Assembly (NCBI GenBank): GCA_009746045.1
Contig: RPFO01000891.1
Coordinates: forward strand, 1,506,559 to 1,570,558
DNA: 64,000 bases
DNA from: Mesostigma viride
Lineage: Eukaryota; Streptophyta; Mesostigmatophyceae; Mesostigmatales; Mesostigmataceae
Reading direction: 5' to 3'
Below the pieces are notes generated by a model. The model saw only the letters and a program-made list of their open reading frames with translations. It was not told the origin of the DNA and did no database searches. The position numbers were made by a program, and so were the translations under genes. Positions 22,390 through 35,700 of the stretch are shown here, in pieces. Numbering within the stretch: position 1 is the stretch's first letter; each line of letters starts with the position of its first letter.

Positions 22390-22500
22390 TCCTTGATATA
22401 TATTCACACAGGGGTTAAAATTTTGTTCCGTGACTCCCCAACGGGAGCACGAGTTTTATTAATTAATTAATAATTTAATTAATTAATTAATTAATTAATT
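22390..22500 (+). mobile_element. Retroposon 3' end with stem-loop and AT-rich tail
   Basis: GTGACTCCCCAACGGGAGCAC matches, in inverted orientation, the terminus at 18360. It is followed by repeated TTAATTAA, then ATTC/ATTA variants. Only the last hundred bases or so of the element are recognisable. Confidence 0.65.
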
Positions 22501-22737
22501 CATTCATTCATTAATGTATTAATGTATTAATGTATATATTCCCCCCCAAAGTTAAATACAACAATGGTATTGCATGGTTGTATTGCACCTGGACAGTGTT
22601 GCGCGTGCTTATCAATTAATTAACTTAAGTTAAAGACTTGAGTAAGCGAATTGATTGACGTCAGGTCATCTTTCCATGCACCAAAAAATGGATGAATGTA
22701 GTAAAAGTTAAGCACAATTGGCTCCTTGATACGTTGG

Positions 22738-24828
<2,091 letters not shown>

Positions 24829-25680
24829 ATGCATTGGCCAGGGTAAATGCACTATTATAACGTCAAAAAACGAATATATGACGAATTTTACTGTACCCGC
24901 CAGTGCCGAGGCATAATTAAGAATGCTGATGACTGAGCCAAAAGTTGCCACTAAGTCGTCGGAGGCAGGCAGATACATTCCAGGCGCATAGGCTCTCGAT
25001 ATCAAGGCCGACATCATTGGCCTTGATATCGATAAGTCTGTTCTTATACACGTATTTGATAACCGCATTGTTGTGGATACACAGTATTACCCTTGAAGCT
25101 GGAAGTCCTAGATCTGGGGTGTCGAAGCCGACACTTTCTTGTCATCTTCTGCCACTAATTCGCGCCACTGGTCTGGAGCTAGATCATTTGCATGCATGTA
25201 GTCTGAATATAAGCACATACGTGCGTCGTCGATAATGAAAAATTACGGATATGGAACAGCAACAGAAGTGCGCGAAATAAAAAACAATTTTAGCAAGTAC
25301 GCTCAACACCATCTTCTTACTTGCGAGGGTTTTTTATTCGCGCTTGAATTGTATGCTGTTCTCACAGCCTTTTCGTAACTTAATCCTCTACAAATGAAAT
25401 TTTCTTCGTCGTAGACTGCAGATTGAATATACCCGCATGGTCTAAAAGCCGTAGCTGGGATTCCACATTTTCATGTCATTCATGTCATGCGTCTCAGCAA
25501 CAATTTATGAGATAGACTGCCCAGGCCATACTGGTCTGCCTGCCCGAATGTCTGTCTGCCTCGGTCTGCCCGGCTTGACCCGCACCCCGCTTTGGGGCGA
25601 CTCCGTCATGACTCCGTCATGCCCGGGGTAGATGCGCGCGCGCGGCCGCGGTCGCGCGTGCCCGGCAGGGTGGTCCCCGC
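24829..25680. other. No gene recognised
   Basis: AT-richer unique sequence between the satellite and the next LINE. A short palindrome around GATATCAAGGCC/GGCCTTGATATC lies at about 24998-25032 with a short spacer. No coding motif is seen. Confidence 0.4.
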
Positions 25681-27185
25681 CAATGGGGGTGCCCGGGCCG
25701 TCGTCCCCCCAAAGCACGTCTTTGCCGTAACACTGTCATGGCTGTGTTTGTCGCGCGCCGATTGATGGAGGAGGTGCGTCGCCTTCCCCCTGACAGTTTG
25801 CCGCTGGTCTTCATTTTTGTTGACTATATCAAAGCCTTTGACACGGTTCTCTGGGAGGCTCTTTGGGCCATCCTAGCTCTGGATCGGGTGCCACCTGCGT
25901 TTATTGCTGCCATTCGCCGACTGTATGAGGGCTCACAGGCAGTAGTGCGGACTGCGGAAGGCACCACCCCACCATTCCCCCTTCACCACGGGGTGTGGCA
26001 AGGTTGTGTCCTGTCCCCATACCTGTTCATTATTGTCGTGGATCACGTCATGCGACGGGCACGTGCGCGCTTTACTGCTCAGTAAGGGGTTCGAGCCAGG
26101 CTTGGACATCCTTAACGTGAAAGAGCACGGCGGGGTTAGACCTGAGTTACCGCCTTGCCGACCTGATTTATGCGGATGATACCACCCTCATCGAGAGCCC
26201 CGAGCACATTCAGACCTGGCTGGACTGCCTGGGCCTGGAGGCGCGGGCGGCGGTGGGGTTGGAGATTAGTGTCAAAACCGAGGCGATGGTGATTGGGGCC
26301 TCCAGTAAACCACCGCTGCCGCGCCTGCTCGACGGGACGGAGGTCCCGTTCCGCGACCGCTTCAAGCTGTTGGGGAGCTGGCTTCCTGACACCGCCGACG
26401 ATGTGGACACCCGCATCGGCCTTGCCTGGGCCAAGCTCCGTTCGCTCACACCCTACTGGCGCTCGAAGGGCCTGGGCGGGCACCGCAAGCGCATGCTCTT
26501 CAAGGTCCTCGTCCTCACGGTGCTCACGTATGGCGCCGAGGCGTGGACCCTCCCACCCAAACTGGCAGCTAGGCTAGACGGCACGGTTTACAGGATGCTC
26601 CGACAGGTCCTTAACGTAGGTTTTTCCGAGCGTCCGTCATCAGAGTCTTTGTATCATGGCATGCCTCGTGTTTCGGACGAGATTAGGCAGCGTAGGATAG
26701 CATTCGGTAGGACACCTTGCCCGCACTAGCCAGGTCGACACCACCCTTGGTCTGGCCGGCCCCCAGCGGCTTGGCCAGCCAGGGCGGCACATTCTGACCT
26801 GGCCTGGCCCCGCGGACATTCCCAAACGGGTAGGGAAACCTGTCACGAACTACGTTCAGATGTTGCTGGACGACCTAGTGGTCCCACTGAGCCCAGTTTG
26901 AGCACCGCATCCACTCTCTCTCCCGTCTTTGGACTGTCATGCAGGACAAGACGCGGTGGAAGAAGATTGTCAAGGCGCACACGCCCGACCCTGTGGGCAA
27001 GCCACCTCCCCCCAAGCGGAGGAGGCGTTTTGATGAGTAGTGTAGTTAGGATTTTCTAGATAGCTTAGAGTTAACTAGTATAGTTCGATCACGCGGCTTC
27101 CTCCACCCCATCCATCATGGAATATGTGCTACATGACCTCCCCACGGAGGCATGTTATAATTTAATTTAATTTAATTTAATTTAA
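25680..27185 (+). pseudogene. LINE reverse transcriptase, frameshifted copy with 3' end and tail
   Basis: The first frame (about 25730-26085) has FVDYIKAFDTV (RT catalytic block A) and GVWQGCVLSPYLFIIVVDHV (block B). A second frame (about 26150-26250) has LADLIYADDTTLIE, the YADD active site. A third (about 26250-26710) has FKLLGSWLPD and LTYGAEAWTL. The C-terminus resumes as MQDKTRWKKIVKAHTPDPVG and ends at 27040. The 3' untranslated end carries CTCCCCACGGAGG-like pairing and a (TTTAA)n tail to 27185. At least three frame changes make it inactive. Confidence 0.88.
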
Positions 27186-28570
27186 TAGCTCCGTTGGGAG
27201 CATATGTAACACATAGCCCTGAGAAAGGGGCATCTATGGGTTTGTGATACAATCAGGGCTACAACCTGCACTGTGGAGGATGTACAACTATCACCTGCTC
27301 TGGGTGCACAATTAAGGTGCACCTGCACCGCCAGGATGGTTCATGCCTCCTTAACAAGCACAGGCACCCAGGGGGGGCTTGAGGAGAGGGCCTAGAAGGC
27401 CTGCATGACATATGGGGTGGAGGGTATATGTCAAGGAGACAACCAGCGCAGGCCAGAAATGGAGGGTATGTGGCTAGGCTATAGCTAGCTGGTGGACACA
27501 TGGCATCTCAGCAGAGAGTAACTCCCTGCATAGGCATATCGCATGGCTAAATTCTTAATGCATCATCACCTCGGGGCAAGAATGGCGCGCTTAAATGCCT
27601 CAAGGAGGCTCGTGGAGGTCTCACCTGCCGGCTGGGTGAAGTGCTTGACGATGACATTGTGGCTGCGCTTGTCGAGCTCGGCCGCCTCGCGGAGGTCGAG
27701 GGCTTGTTGCTTGAGTTGTGCCGTGATGGCGGAGGTGGTGGAGGTGGTGTGCTGCTTAAGCAAGTCCGCCCAGGTGGAGGGGGCATCGCCGGCCGGGCCA
27801 GCAGGCGCTGGCTGGGCTGCGATGTCCTTCAACGCTTGGGCGGTGAGGCCGGCAGTGTCATGCAAGCACTCAAGGGCGGTGGCGGTGGCTTGAAGGCGTT
27901 GGTCGAGGTCGAGGAGCTGGGCTGCATGTGATGTCGGCAGTGGAGGCGGAAATGGCAGTGGAGGTGGAGGCGGCGGCGGTGGAAATGTGAGGAAGTTCAG
28001 TAGCCAGCGTGCCACCGATTGCTGCTACGTCGGCAGCAAGGGGGGCCACGTGCTGCTGAAAGGCTTCCGCGAGGATGGAACGAGGGGTGGGGGCGGTGAT
28101 GGATGGAGCCTGGGCAGATCTCGCCGTCGGAGCGCTGGAGAAGGGAGTTGAGGATGGCGTGCTGGAGTTCGGGGCGGGTGCACCCGGGCAGCAGGGTGAG
28201 GTGTCGCCAGAGGCGGCCGTCCGGGAGGATGAGGCGATTGTTGTCGTGGAGATGGAGGCACAGGTCGTAAAGCGAAGCGTAGTCCCCGAAGAAGATGCAT
28301 CGCAGAGCATCGGTCGGAGACGGGTTGGCCCAGTCATAATCTTCGACCTTTCAAGAAAGGCCGGGGCCGAAAGCTCGGTTCTGAGGGGCGTGAAGACCCT
28401 CCTGTTTTGTCGGCTGAGCGGCTGTGCGCTTGGGGTCAGGCGATGCAGATGGCGAGGCGTTAAGCCCGGGAGGTTGCTGGACGACCACCAGTACGTGCAC
28501 GACTAGTGTCACCGCTGCCTGCCGGACCTGATGGCGGAGCTGCAGCCTGAGCTGCAGACGTATTTTCATT
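27170..28570 (-). mobile_element. ORF1-only non-LTR retroposon with SINE-like 3' module, copy 2
   Basis: Same layout as 20829-22360. ORF1 blocks (DAMRC, the Ala/Thr-rich coil) are split over two frames and continue further, through NVIVKHFTQPAGE and LLEAFKRAIL, to a stop near 27566. The junction GATGATGCATTAAGAATTTA is shared with copy 1. The (TTTAA)n tail is fused to the tail of the plus-strand LINE ending at 27185. A 29-bp insertion with CAAGGAGACAACCAGCGC lies at about 27431-27459. Confidence 0.7.
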
Positions 28571-28672
28571 GCCGAGCGCTGCCGCCAGGCTGCGTTGCGT
28601 CGAGGCGCGTTTATTCGCCATATATTGCGTAATAGCGTCGGAAAATTATATCAGCATGTGCGTCTTCTCACG

Positions 28673-29838
28673 ATTAATTAATTAATTAATAGACACGTGA
28701 CTGCGTCACGTGAGCATAAGCCCTCAGTGGGAGCGGAACAGGGGATGGAATGGATGGTATAAGCTATCTAGGTCCTAGTTACAGGGGTGTGGGCACCGCG
28801 GCCCGAATCGCTATGAATGCCATACTTGGTCACACGCGGAGCCCCCACAGGCTTGGGGGTGGTCTCCTTCATCACTACTTGCCATCTATCCTTGCGCACC
28901 ATCTGCCTCCATATTATGTACAGACAAACCAGGAGGCTGCCCGGGGGTGAGCCCGTCACGTCTAGTGTAGCACATGTCCATGCCGAGTCTATCACGAAAA
29001 GTCCACGGGTGGCGGCCCTGCCGCGCGCGGCCGGGGGCACGCCAGGTGAGGACATATCGCCCAGGCTGGGCGGGCTTGGTGCCAGCTAGTCTATCTGATG
29101 TATCTACCTGATCTGTGCGGGCCAGGTGCCCGGCTAGGCCCAGGCGCCTGTGCCTAATAATGTGGGAAACATAGGGCAAACCAGCGTACAAATCCTCATT
29201 ACTAATGTGCAAACCAAAGGGGATGTTAAGGGCCTTGCGCAGCATCTTGGTGACGGCGCCGTCGAGTCGTTGCTCCAGCTCCTGCATCAGTGTCCACGTC
29301 TCGGCGCCGTAGGTCAGGATCGTCAGAATGACGACCTTGAAGAGGTCACGCTTGACGATCCGGGGTAGGGCGGGGTTGCTCCACCAGCGGCGGTGGTCAT
29401 GGAGGTGCGCCCACGCCATGCCGATCCGTGTCGTCATGTCGTCCTCGCAGTCGGGAAGCCAACTGCCGAGCAGCTTGAAGCGGCCTGAAGTAGGGTAGTT
29501 GACCTCGGCATCGTCTAAGAGGCGGAGTGTGGGTGGGGGCCCTGCCATGCCGAGGGCCAGGGCCTCCGTTTTGGGGCTGATTTCTAGACCAACCGCCCGA
29601 GCCTCGAGCGCCAGGCAGTCCAGCCAAAGTTGGGCAGACTCCGGCTTCTCGATGAGCGTGATGTCGTCGGCATAAATGAGGTCAGCTAGTAAATTCTGCT
29701 TGTTAGTCGGCCCCCCTTCCCCAAGCTCGTTCGTGATCGCTAGGCCAGGGGCACGGCCTGCAATGCTAGCAAAGCGAGCACGTGCCTGGCGCATAACATA
29801 ATCCACTACAATAATAAACAGGTACGGCGACAGGACTT
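28673..29838 (-). pseudogene. LINE reverse transcriptase C-terminal part, long open copy
   Basis: The open frame 29806-28886 (306 residues) includes LADLIYADDITLIEKPES (active-site YADD), FKLLGSWLPDCEDD, LTYGAETWTL and LAGHLARTDQVD. The RT fingers are missing; the copy starts in the block YLFIIVVDYVM, where a plus-strand SINE-like element begins at about 29850. The left end has CACGTGACTGCGTCACGTG, a perfect stem, next to (TTAA)n. It is 5'-truncated but otherwise little decayed. Confidence 0.85.
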
Positions 29839-29849
29839 CTCACGATGCC

Positions 29850-30153
29850 TAGCCTTATTTAGTAATGCTGTGCCCATGCAGGGAGTCACTCTCTGCTGAG
29901 AAGCCATGCCATAGCTCTTGAATAGCCATGATGATCTTCCCCCTCACAGGCATGCTCCCCCCTTACCCGGGCATAGCGTGATAGACCATGAGGGTGCGGG
30001 TGCCCTGGTGCACCTAGAGCAAGTGTTGTTTACATTCCCACCCTTGCAGGAAGTAGCTTAGAATGTATTATAGGCTCATATGCCCCTTCTCAGGGCTATG
30101 TGCTACATATACTCCCAACGGAGTTATGTTCCTAATTAATTAATTAATTAATG
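29850..30153 (+). mobile_element. SINE-like retroposon with (TTAA)n tail
   Basis: About 300 bp, starting near ATTTAGTAATGCTGTGCCCA and including GGGAGTCACTCTCTGCTGAG, CTTCTCAGGGCTATGTGCTA and the terminal CTCCCAACGGAG hairpin, then TTAATTAATTAATTAA. The same module forms the 3' part of the ORF1-only elements. Sister copies lie at 30285-30630 and 56490-56805. Confidence 0.8.
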
Positions 30154-30284
30154 TGCGTCTTAGAAAGACGAAGCGATTGTGATATTCACGGCTAAATTCG
30201 GTGCTCAAACGTTAAAGTTATGAGCTCCGACAGCCATGGCTACCTCGTGGCCGGAATTTGGAGATAAGCCAAATAATTTAGCCA

Positions 30285-30630
30285 TGCTGTGCCTATAATG
30301 GGACTCCCCATGGATGATCAATGGATTAAGAATTTAGCCAAGCTCAGCCTATGCAGAGAGTCGATCACTCTCTGCTGAGAAGCCATGCCCTAGCCTTTGT
30401 ATAGCCATGATGATCTTCCCCCAGGTATGTCGACCCAGGCCTATGTCCCGCCCTAGATGCTGGAATACATAGCGGTGTGCAGGTGCACTTTGTGCACCCA
30501 GAGCAGGTGTAGTTTACACCCTACCCTTTCAGGAAGTAGCCAAGAGTGTATTAAAAGCCATACGGCCCCTTCTCAGGGATATGTGCTACATGTACTCCCA
30601 ACGGAGTTATGTTACAATTTATTTTAATTT
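30285..30630 (+). mobile_element. SINE-like retroposon, second copy in tandem
   Basis: This matches 29850-30153 over most of its length, with the terminal CTCCCAACGGAG hairpin at about 30596. Its tail is a degenerate TTTTAATTTTAA. The middle is diverged (GACCCAGGCCTATGTCCCGC). Confidence 0.8.
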
Positions 30631-30644
30631 TAATGCCTCTTGTG

Positions 30645-30744
30645 TAATTTCAAGGTACCTCTTAATCACTCTCGGCCCCTCTGCTAATTTGCTAAAAAAG
30701 AGCCGATTTTGCCCCGACTAATATTAAGAGGTACCTTGAAATTA
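30645..30744. mobile_element. 100-bp MITE-like hairpin with perfect 22-bp arms
   Basis: TAATTTCAAGGTACCTCTTA (plus AT) at 30645-30666 is the exact reverse complement of 30723-30744, around a 56-bp loop that itself can pair partly (CTCGGC / GCCGA). No coding capacity. Confidence 0.75.
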
Positions 30745-30909
30745 ACTAGGCCGTGCCCCGTTGCTGGCGGCCCGGCACCTGGCACGCTGACATGCAAAGG
30801 CAACAAATGATGGAAAACAATCGGGCCAGTCCGACAAAGTGCGTCAAAGTGAACTAGAATTGTTATTATTGATACGTTATCTCTAGACCAAAACATGGAG
30901 CATTTCATA

Positions 30910-31833
30910 TTAATGGATCCCGCCCCCATCTGCGATGACCGGGACTGTCACATCACCCTTGGCCGTGGATATCTGCTTGCCAAAGTACTTCGCCTTGCCT
31001 CCCTGGACGGTGAGCCCTGGGACTACCTTCTCCCAGATCTTCGAGCTGAGCTGCTTCGGGTACTCGGTGCTGGGTGCCATGCCTTCCAGGAAAAGCTGGT
31101 CCCCTGGTACGGAGCCTGCAGGGGGCGCAATAGCCTTGACGTTGTCCCCCGAGCTTCCCGCAAGGATCATGGCTTCACTTGGGGTGCCCGCCAGCTTGGC
31201 AACCTTCAAGTTGACGATGACGCACACCAACAAGCCGGTGAGCTCCTGTGCGCTGTAGTAATTGCGCAGCCCGGCTACCACCTGCCTCTCCTCTCCTCCC
31301 ACGTCAATCTTGCAGACCCACAGCTTTTCAGCCACCGGGTGAGGCTCGACGGAGAGAACTTTGCCCACCCGAAGGTGAGCTTTCGCGAAATTTGCCTCGT
31401 TTTCTGCCGCGTCAGTTCCCGCGGAGGGGGCATCCGCTTTCTCAGGCTTTGGAGCATCGGCCTTGGCTGGCTTTGGCTTCGCTGGCGCGGCGGCCGCGGG
31501 AGCAGCCTTCTCCTTCGCCGGGGTCGCAGCGGCAGGTGCCCCATTCTCTCCTGGGGCGGCAATGGCACTCATAACAGGATTGAGCTTCAGGAAGGATGTA
31601 TCGCCCACAAAACACCCTGGCATAGGGCACCTGTCCTCGAATGGGCGAGTTAAGAGATAGCCGCATTTTCTGCAGCTAACCTTCGACACCAAAGCCGAGG
31701 TAGAGACGAACTGGGCCCATGGATCGTCGGGGTCAACAGACCTCCGCGGAGCGAGTGCTGGATTGGAAAGCCTTCCTTCAAGAGTGCGAAGAGACTTGTC
31801 CAGAAGAGCGATGGCTGTATCTAAGGTATCCAT
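30910..31833 (-). CDS. EMAPII/Arc1-type tRNA-binding protein
   Basis: A single 307-residue ORF without introns. The C-terminal half (about 150-307) is a tRNA-binding OB fold followed by the EMAPII extension: RVGKVLSVEPHPVAEKLWVC, VAGLRNYYSAQELTG, GTPSEAMILAG and APPAGSVPGDQLF. The family (AIMP1, yeast Arc1, C-termini of plant methionyl-tRNA synthetases) docks tRNA onto aminoacyl-tRNA synthetases in the cytosol. Residues 1-22 look like a short amphipathic helix. C54, C57, C69 and C74 (CRKC...CPMPGC) resemble a zinc knuckle, which I do not know from this family. A Lys/Ala/Pro-rich linker (about 95-145) separates the two parts. It is transcribed away from MED31. Confidence 0.88.
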   Translation of the reverse strand: MDTLDTAIALLDKSLRTLEGRLSNPALAPRRSVDPDDPWAQFVSTSALVSKVSCRKCGYLLTRPFEDRCPMPGCFVGDTSFLKLNPVMSAIAAPGENGAPAAATPAKEKAAPAAAAPAKPKPAKADAPKPEKADAPSAGTDAAENEANFAKAHLRVGKVLSVEPHPVAEKLWVCKIDVGGEERQVVAGLRNYYSAQELTGLLVCVIVNLKVAKLAGTPSEAMILAGSSGDNVKAIAPPAGSVPGDQLFLEGMAPSTEYPKQLSSKIWEKVVPGLTVQGGKAKYFGKQISTAKGDVTVPVIADGGGIH

Positions 31834-32766
31834 TAGTAAATGGTAAGCTACAATGCTACCAAACGCAGTTTATGCCGTGCACTGCTCGGCTCGTCTACCT
31901 AAAACCTGGGCAGACAATCATCAGTCCTTGTCTCCATTACAGTAATTGATGATGGTTCCGGTCAGGTTTCGGTGGCTTTTCACCGTCACCGAGTTGCAGC
32001 CTGGCATCAGCTGGGCATGGCAGTCACAGCGCGCGACACGCGCCGCGCCGTGACGAGAGTCTGTGGAAATTCTTCGCCCGATACGCAACTTCTGCCATCC
32101 CCCGAAGTGTCCCCGACGGCCGAAGTGAAAGTTGGAACTCAAAACTTGGAACTACTGGGAACTTTCAATGTTGCAGCTACAAATTTACTAGTGAACGAGT
32201 GAACAGTGTTATGTGGTTCACGAGAGCCTATTTATAAATTTCCGATGTAAATTTACCTTTCTGATAGGATTCGCTGATACTCATTTCCCATTTCACTTCT
32301 CTGGTCCATAATTGGATAATAAATACCTTGAATAAATATACTTACCCATGAAAAAAAACTTTCCGATGGAACTTTCAGCGAGTTTGAGGTTGTCTGGGCC
32401 CGAGAACGTAGAAAGTTGGAAGTTGCGATCGGCAGAATCATCGTCATTGCCTCACCGTCTACAGGTCTACAGCGCCATTGTTGAACGACATGCGACACGA
32501 AAGTCCAGTCGCCCTAGTTCTGTGGGTAAATAAGACGCGTTACGAGTATTGACTTTTAGCCTTTAGGAACGTCGTATCAGGACGGCATCTCCAACTGTCG
32601 ATTCCAGCCTACCTTGCAGCATTTGCCTTTTTGGCTCATTTGGACAAGAAAACGAGATATTTGCAGGAAGTGAAGCATTGAGCACGGTCATACCGCCTTA
32701 AGCTTGCCAGCTGGTAGCGACATTAGGAATTTGACGAGGCAAATTCGTCGCCATGCTAACTCTGGA
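31834..32766. other. Divergent intergenic region between the EMAPII gene and MED31
   Basis: About 930 bp separate two start codons pointing apart, so promoters of both genes should lie here. No clear TATA box or repeat stands out. Weak open frames lack motifs. Confidence 0.5.
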
Positions 32767-35700
32767 ATGAGCTCTGAGGAAGATAAGCAGTCCCGGTAAA
32801 GACAACTGCTATGCTGCTGCATCATCGTTCCCGCGAGCCTGCCTAATGGTCAGCTGTACCTCGAGGCCCGCTGCCTAATTTTGTTTAGAGTTTCCCTGTA
32901 TTTGTCCGGGAAGCTTACATCTTGTAAATGTTTTTCATGGAACTCACAGGAAGGCTCTCATCGATCCCGACGGTGGCCGGCAGCGCTTCCAGCTTGAGCT
33001 CGAGTTTGTCCAGCTGTTGGGGAATCCTCACTATATCCATTGTAAGCAACTTGTCCCTTTCCATTGAAGCGACACCCGTTTGTCGCGAGCTCTTAAGCTC
33101 CCCCTGCATGTAGCGAAGATTTGCAGTTACTTCACGGCTTCATATATGGCCGGCTTGAGCATGGGAGGCAGCCTGGCTCATGGTCAAGGAGACATTCGAC
33201 GTCCAGCTTCTTCGGGACATGACACAAGCATTTCAAACAAGGGTTTTCGGTGCCTGTCGGTAGCGGGGCCATCATCCCAGATGCGCTTTCTACCTGCGCA
33301 AGCGAGAGCGCACCATCGGTGCTAGCAGGATGTGGTTGTGTTTTGCGCATGCGCTGTGTTGCATGTGGCCCATCGTGTTGCATGTGGCCCATCGTTGCGC
33401 GTGTGGCCCATCGTTGCGCGTGTGACCCCTTGGCGTGTGTATGCCCTTGTCACATGGAATCTGTTTTCCCCGGTGGCCCTTGCTTCCCTATGGCCCCTGC
33501 TTCCTTCCGTTTCCTTCCTTCCGCAGACCTCGCCCAGAACCGTTTCTTCGACGACCCCGCGTTTGTCAACTACCTGCGCTACCTGCTGTACTGGAAACGC
33601 CCCGAATACGCTCGCTTCATCGTGTACGTGAGGGGTGGGGAGGATATAGGAAGCATGCGTGGGAAGAGCACGCTCGCTTCATCGTGCAAGTAAACTGGTG
33701 GGGAGGAGATAGGTGTATCCCTGCGACATGCATGAACGCCATATTGTAAGTGCCTTGCTAGGTGTCACCAGACACCAGGTACTAGCTACCAGGCGGCAGT
33801 AGCGGGCGCGTGGGCACGTTAGGTGGCCATGTAGCACCAGCCATTAGCTACCAGGTGGCAGTAGCGGACGCGTGGTCACGTTAGGTGGCCATGTAGCACC
33901 AGCCATTAGCTACCAGGTGGCAGTAGCGGACGCGTGGTCACGTTAGGTGGCCATGTAGCACCAGCCATTAGCTACCAGGCGGCAGTAGCGGACGCGTGGT
34001 CACGTTAGGTGGCCATGTGAGATACGAGTTGCCGAGACGAGTACACATGCAGTATGGAGTGAGCGCGCCACATGTCGCCAGGTGGATACCAATGCGAGGC
34101 AACCACTTTTGAAATGGTCGGCTTCCGATGGCATACTCATAGTGGTTTTAGCAGGTTGGTCCAGACATCTTGTTGCCCATGGGGTACTGTAAGGCATCTA
34201 TAGAACTGTCAAGTACAGGCAGCTGTGCAGGCTACGGTACAGGGAGGCCCATGGGGCCAGCGCCTGCCTTTGTTTATCGTGTACAGGTTGGTGGAGTAGA
34301 AGTCAAGTACGCGCGTCTCCATCAGCGGTCCGAGGGAGATGCGCGGGCCGAGCACACAGAGGGGTCGACGAATAACAGTAGATAATAATCATACTATACA
34401 TAGTATAGATAGTATTTACTTTAGATAATAGTAGTGTATGATATATATAACTTATAATATATATATGATTTATCGTATAGATAGTTTAGTAGTATAAATG
34501 TGGATAACTGATAAGATAAAACAGCAGGCTCGAGCTACCATGGTCCGGATTCTTCCTGATTTCTGGCCTGCGCTGGTTGTCCCTTTGATATAATATACAT
34601 GATACATCATGCATAATATAGATAGTTTAGTACCATAAGATCGAATACTCTATAGAGACACAAGTTAATATAGATAGTTTGGTACCATAAGATTTAATAT
34701 CGAATTCTCTATAGAGACACAAGTTAATATAGATAGTTTGGTACCATAAGATTTAATGTCGAATACTCTATAGAGACGCAAGTTGACAGGATGATATACG
34801 TCATCTGTGCTCGTGCGAGATTGCAGCTGACATGCCCAACTAGCACTTAGCAGTACAGGCGGGCGCAGTATCAAATCATCCTACTATTAGTTTTAGGTTT
34901 AGGGTCTAACTATGGCTTTCATTGTAAAATTGGGTTGATGTCTGATCCAAGGCACGTCCCCAGCGAGGCCAGTGTGGTCTGGCAGATGTGCTGGTCTCCT
35001 TCAGCTTTTCACGTCAATGTCGCCGCCACGGTTTGCAAGAAGCCGTAGAGGCGGATATTTTGCGCTCAAGGTTCAAATAGCACACACATGCTTAGAGTTA
35101 TCTGTGGTTATCTATGGTATGGGTTTACAGTTATCTGGTAAAGCATTGCCTGCTCGTTAGCAGCCAGGCCGTGCTGTGCTGCCTGCCGACTTAGTACAGC
35201 GTAGTTTATTCGTGACTATCAGCATCTGTTCCCATTATTGTGTCTCTATGTACATGCCTCCATTGGGAGTCTACGAAGCTTCTGCCAAGACATGTGTCGC
35301 CGTTGTGCCTTTGCAACCTGGTTGGTGTGCGGTGGTGGCATGCGTTCACATGCCACCACATGTGCATCCACATGTTTTGCTGCATCCCCATCTTCTGCAT
35401 GTCCCCTCTCCTGACGTGTGCCAGCTTCCCCCACTGCCTCTATTTCCTGGAGCTGCTTCAGTCGCCCGCGTTCCGCACGGCGATGCTCTACCCTCATCAC
35501 AAGGTGGGTCACTGTAGTCGAAGACGGATGCGCTCTCATCACAAGGTGGGTCACTGTAGTCGAAGACGGATGCGCTCTCATCACAAGGTGGGTCACTGTA
35601 GTCGAAGACGGATGCGCTCTCATCACAAGGTGGGTCACTGTAGTCGAAGACAGATGCGCTCTCATCACAAGGTGGGTCACTGTAGTCGAAGACGGATGCG

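Noticed and set aside
33765-34018. CRISPR-like array of regular repeats
   Set aside because: The 62-bp units have no unique spacers, and the window is eukaryotic; it is an intronic minisatellite. The same applies to the 26-, 28- and 42-bp arrays.
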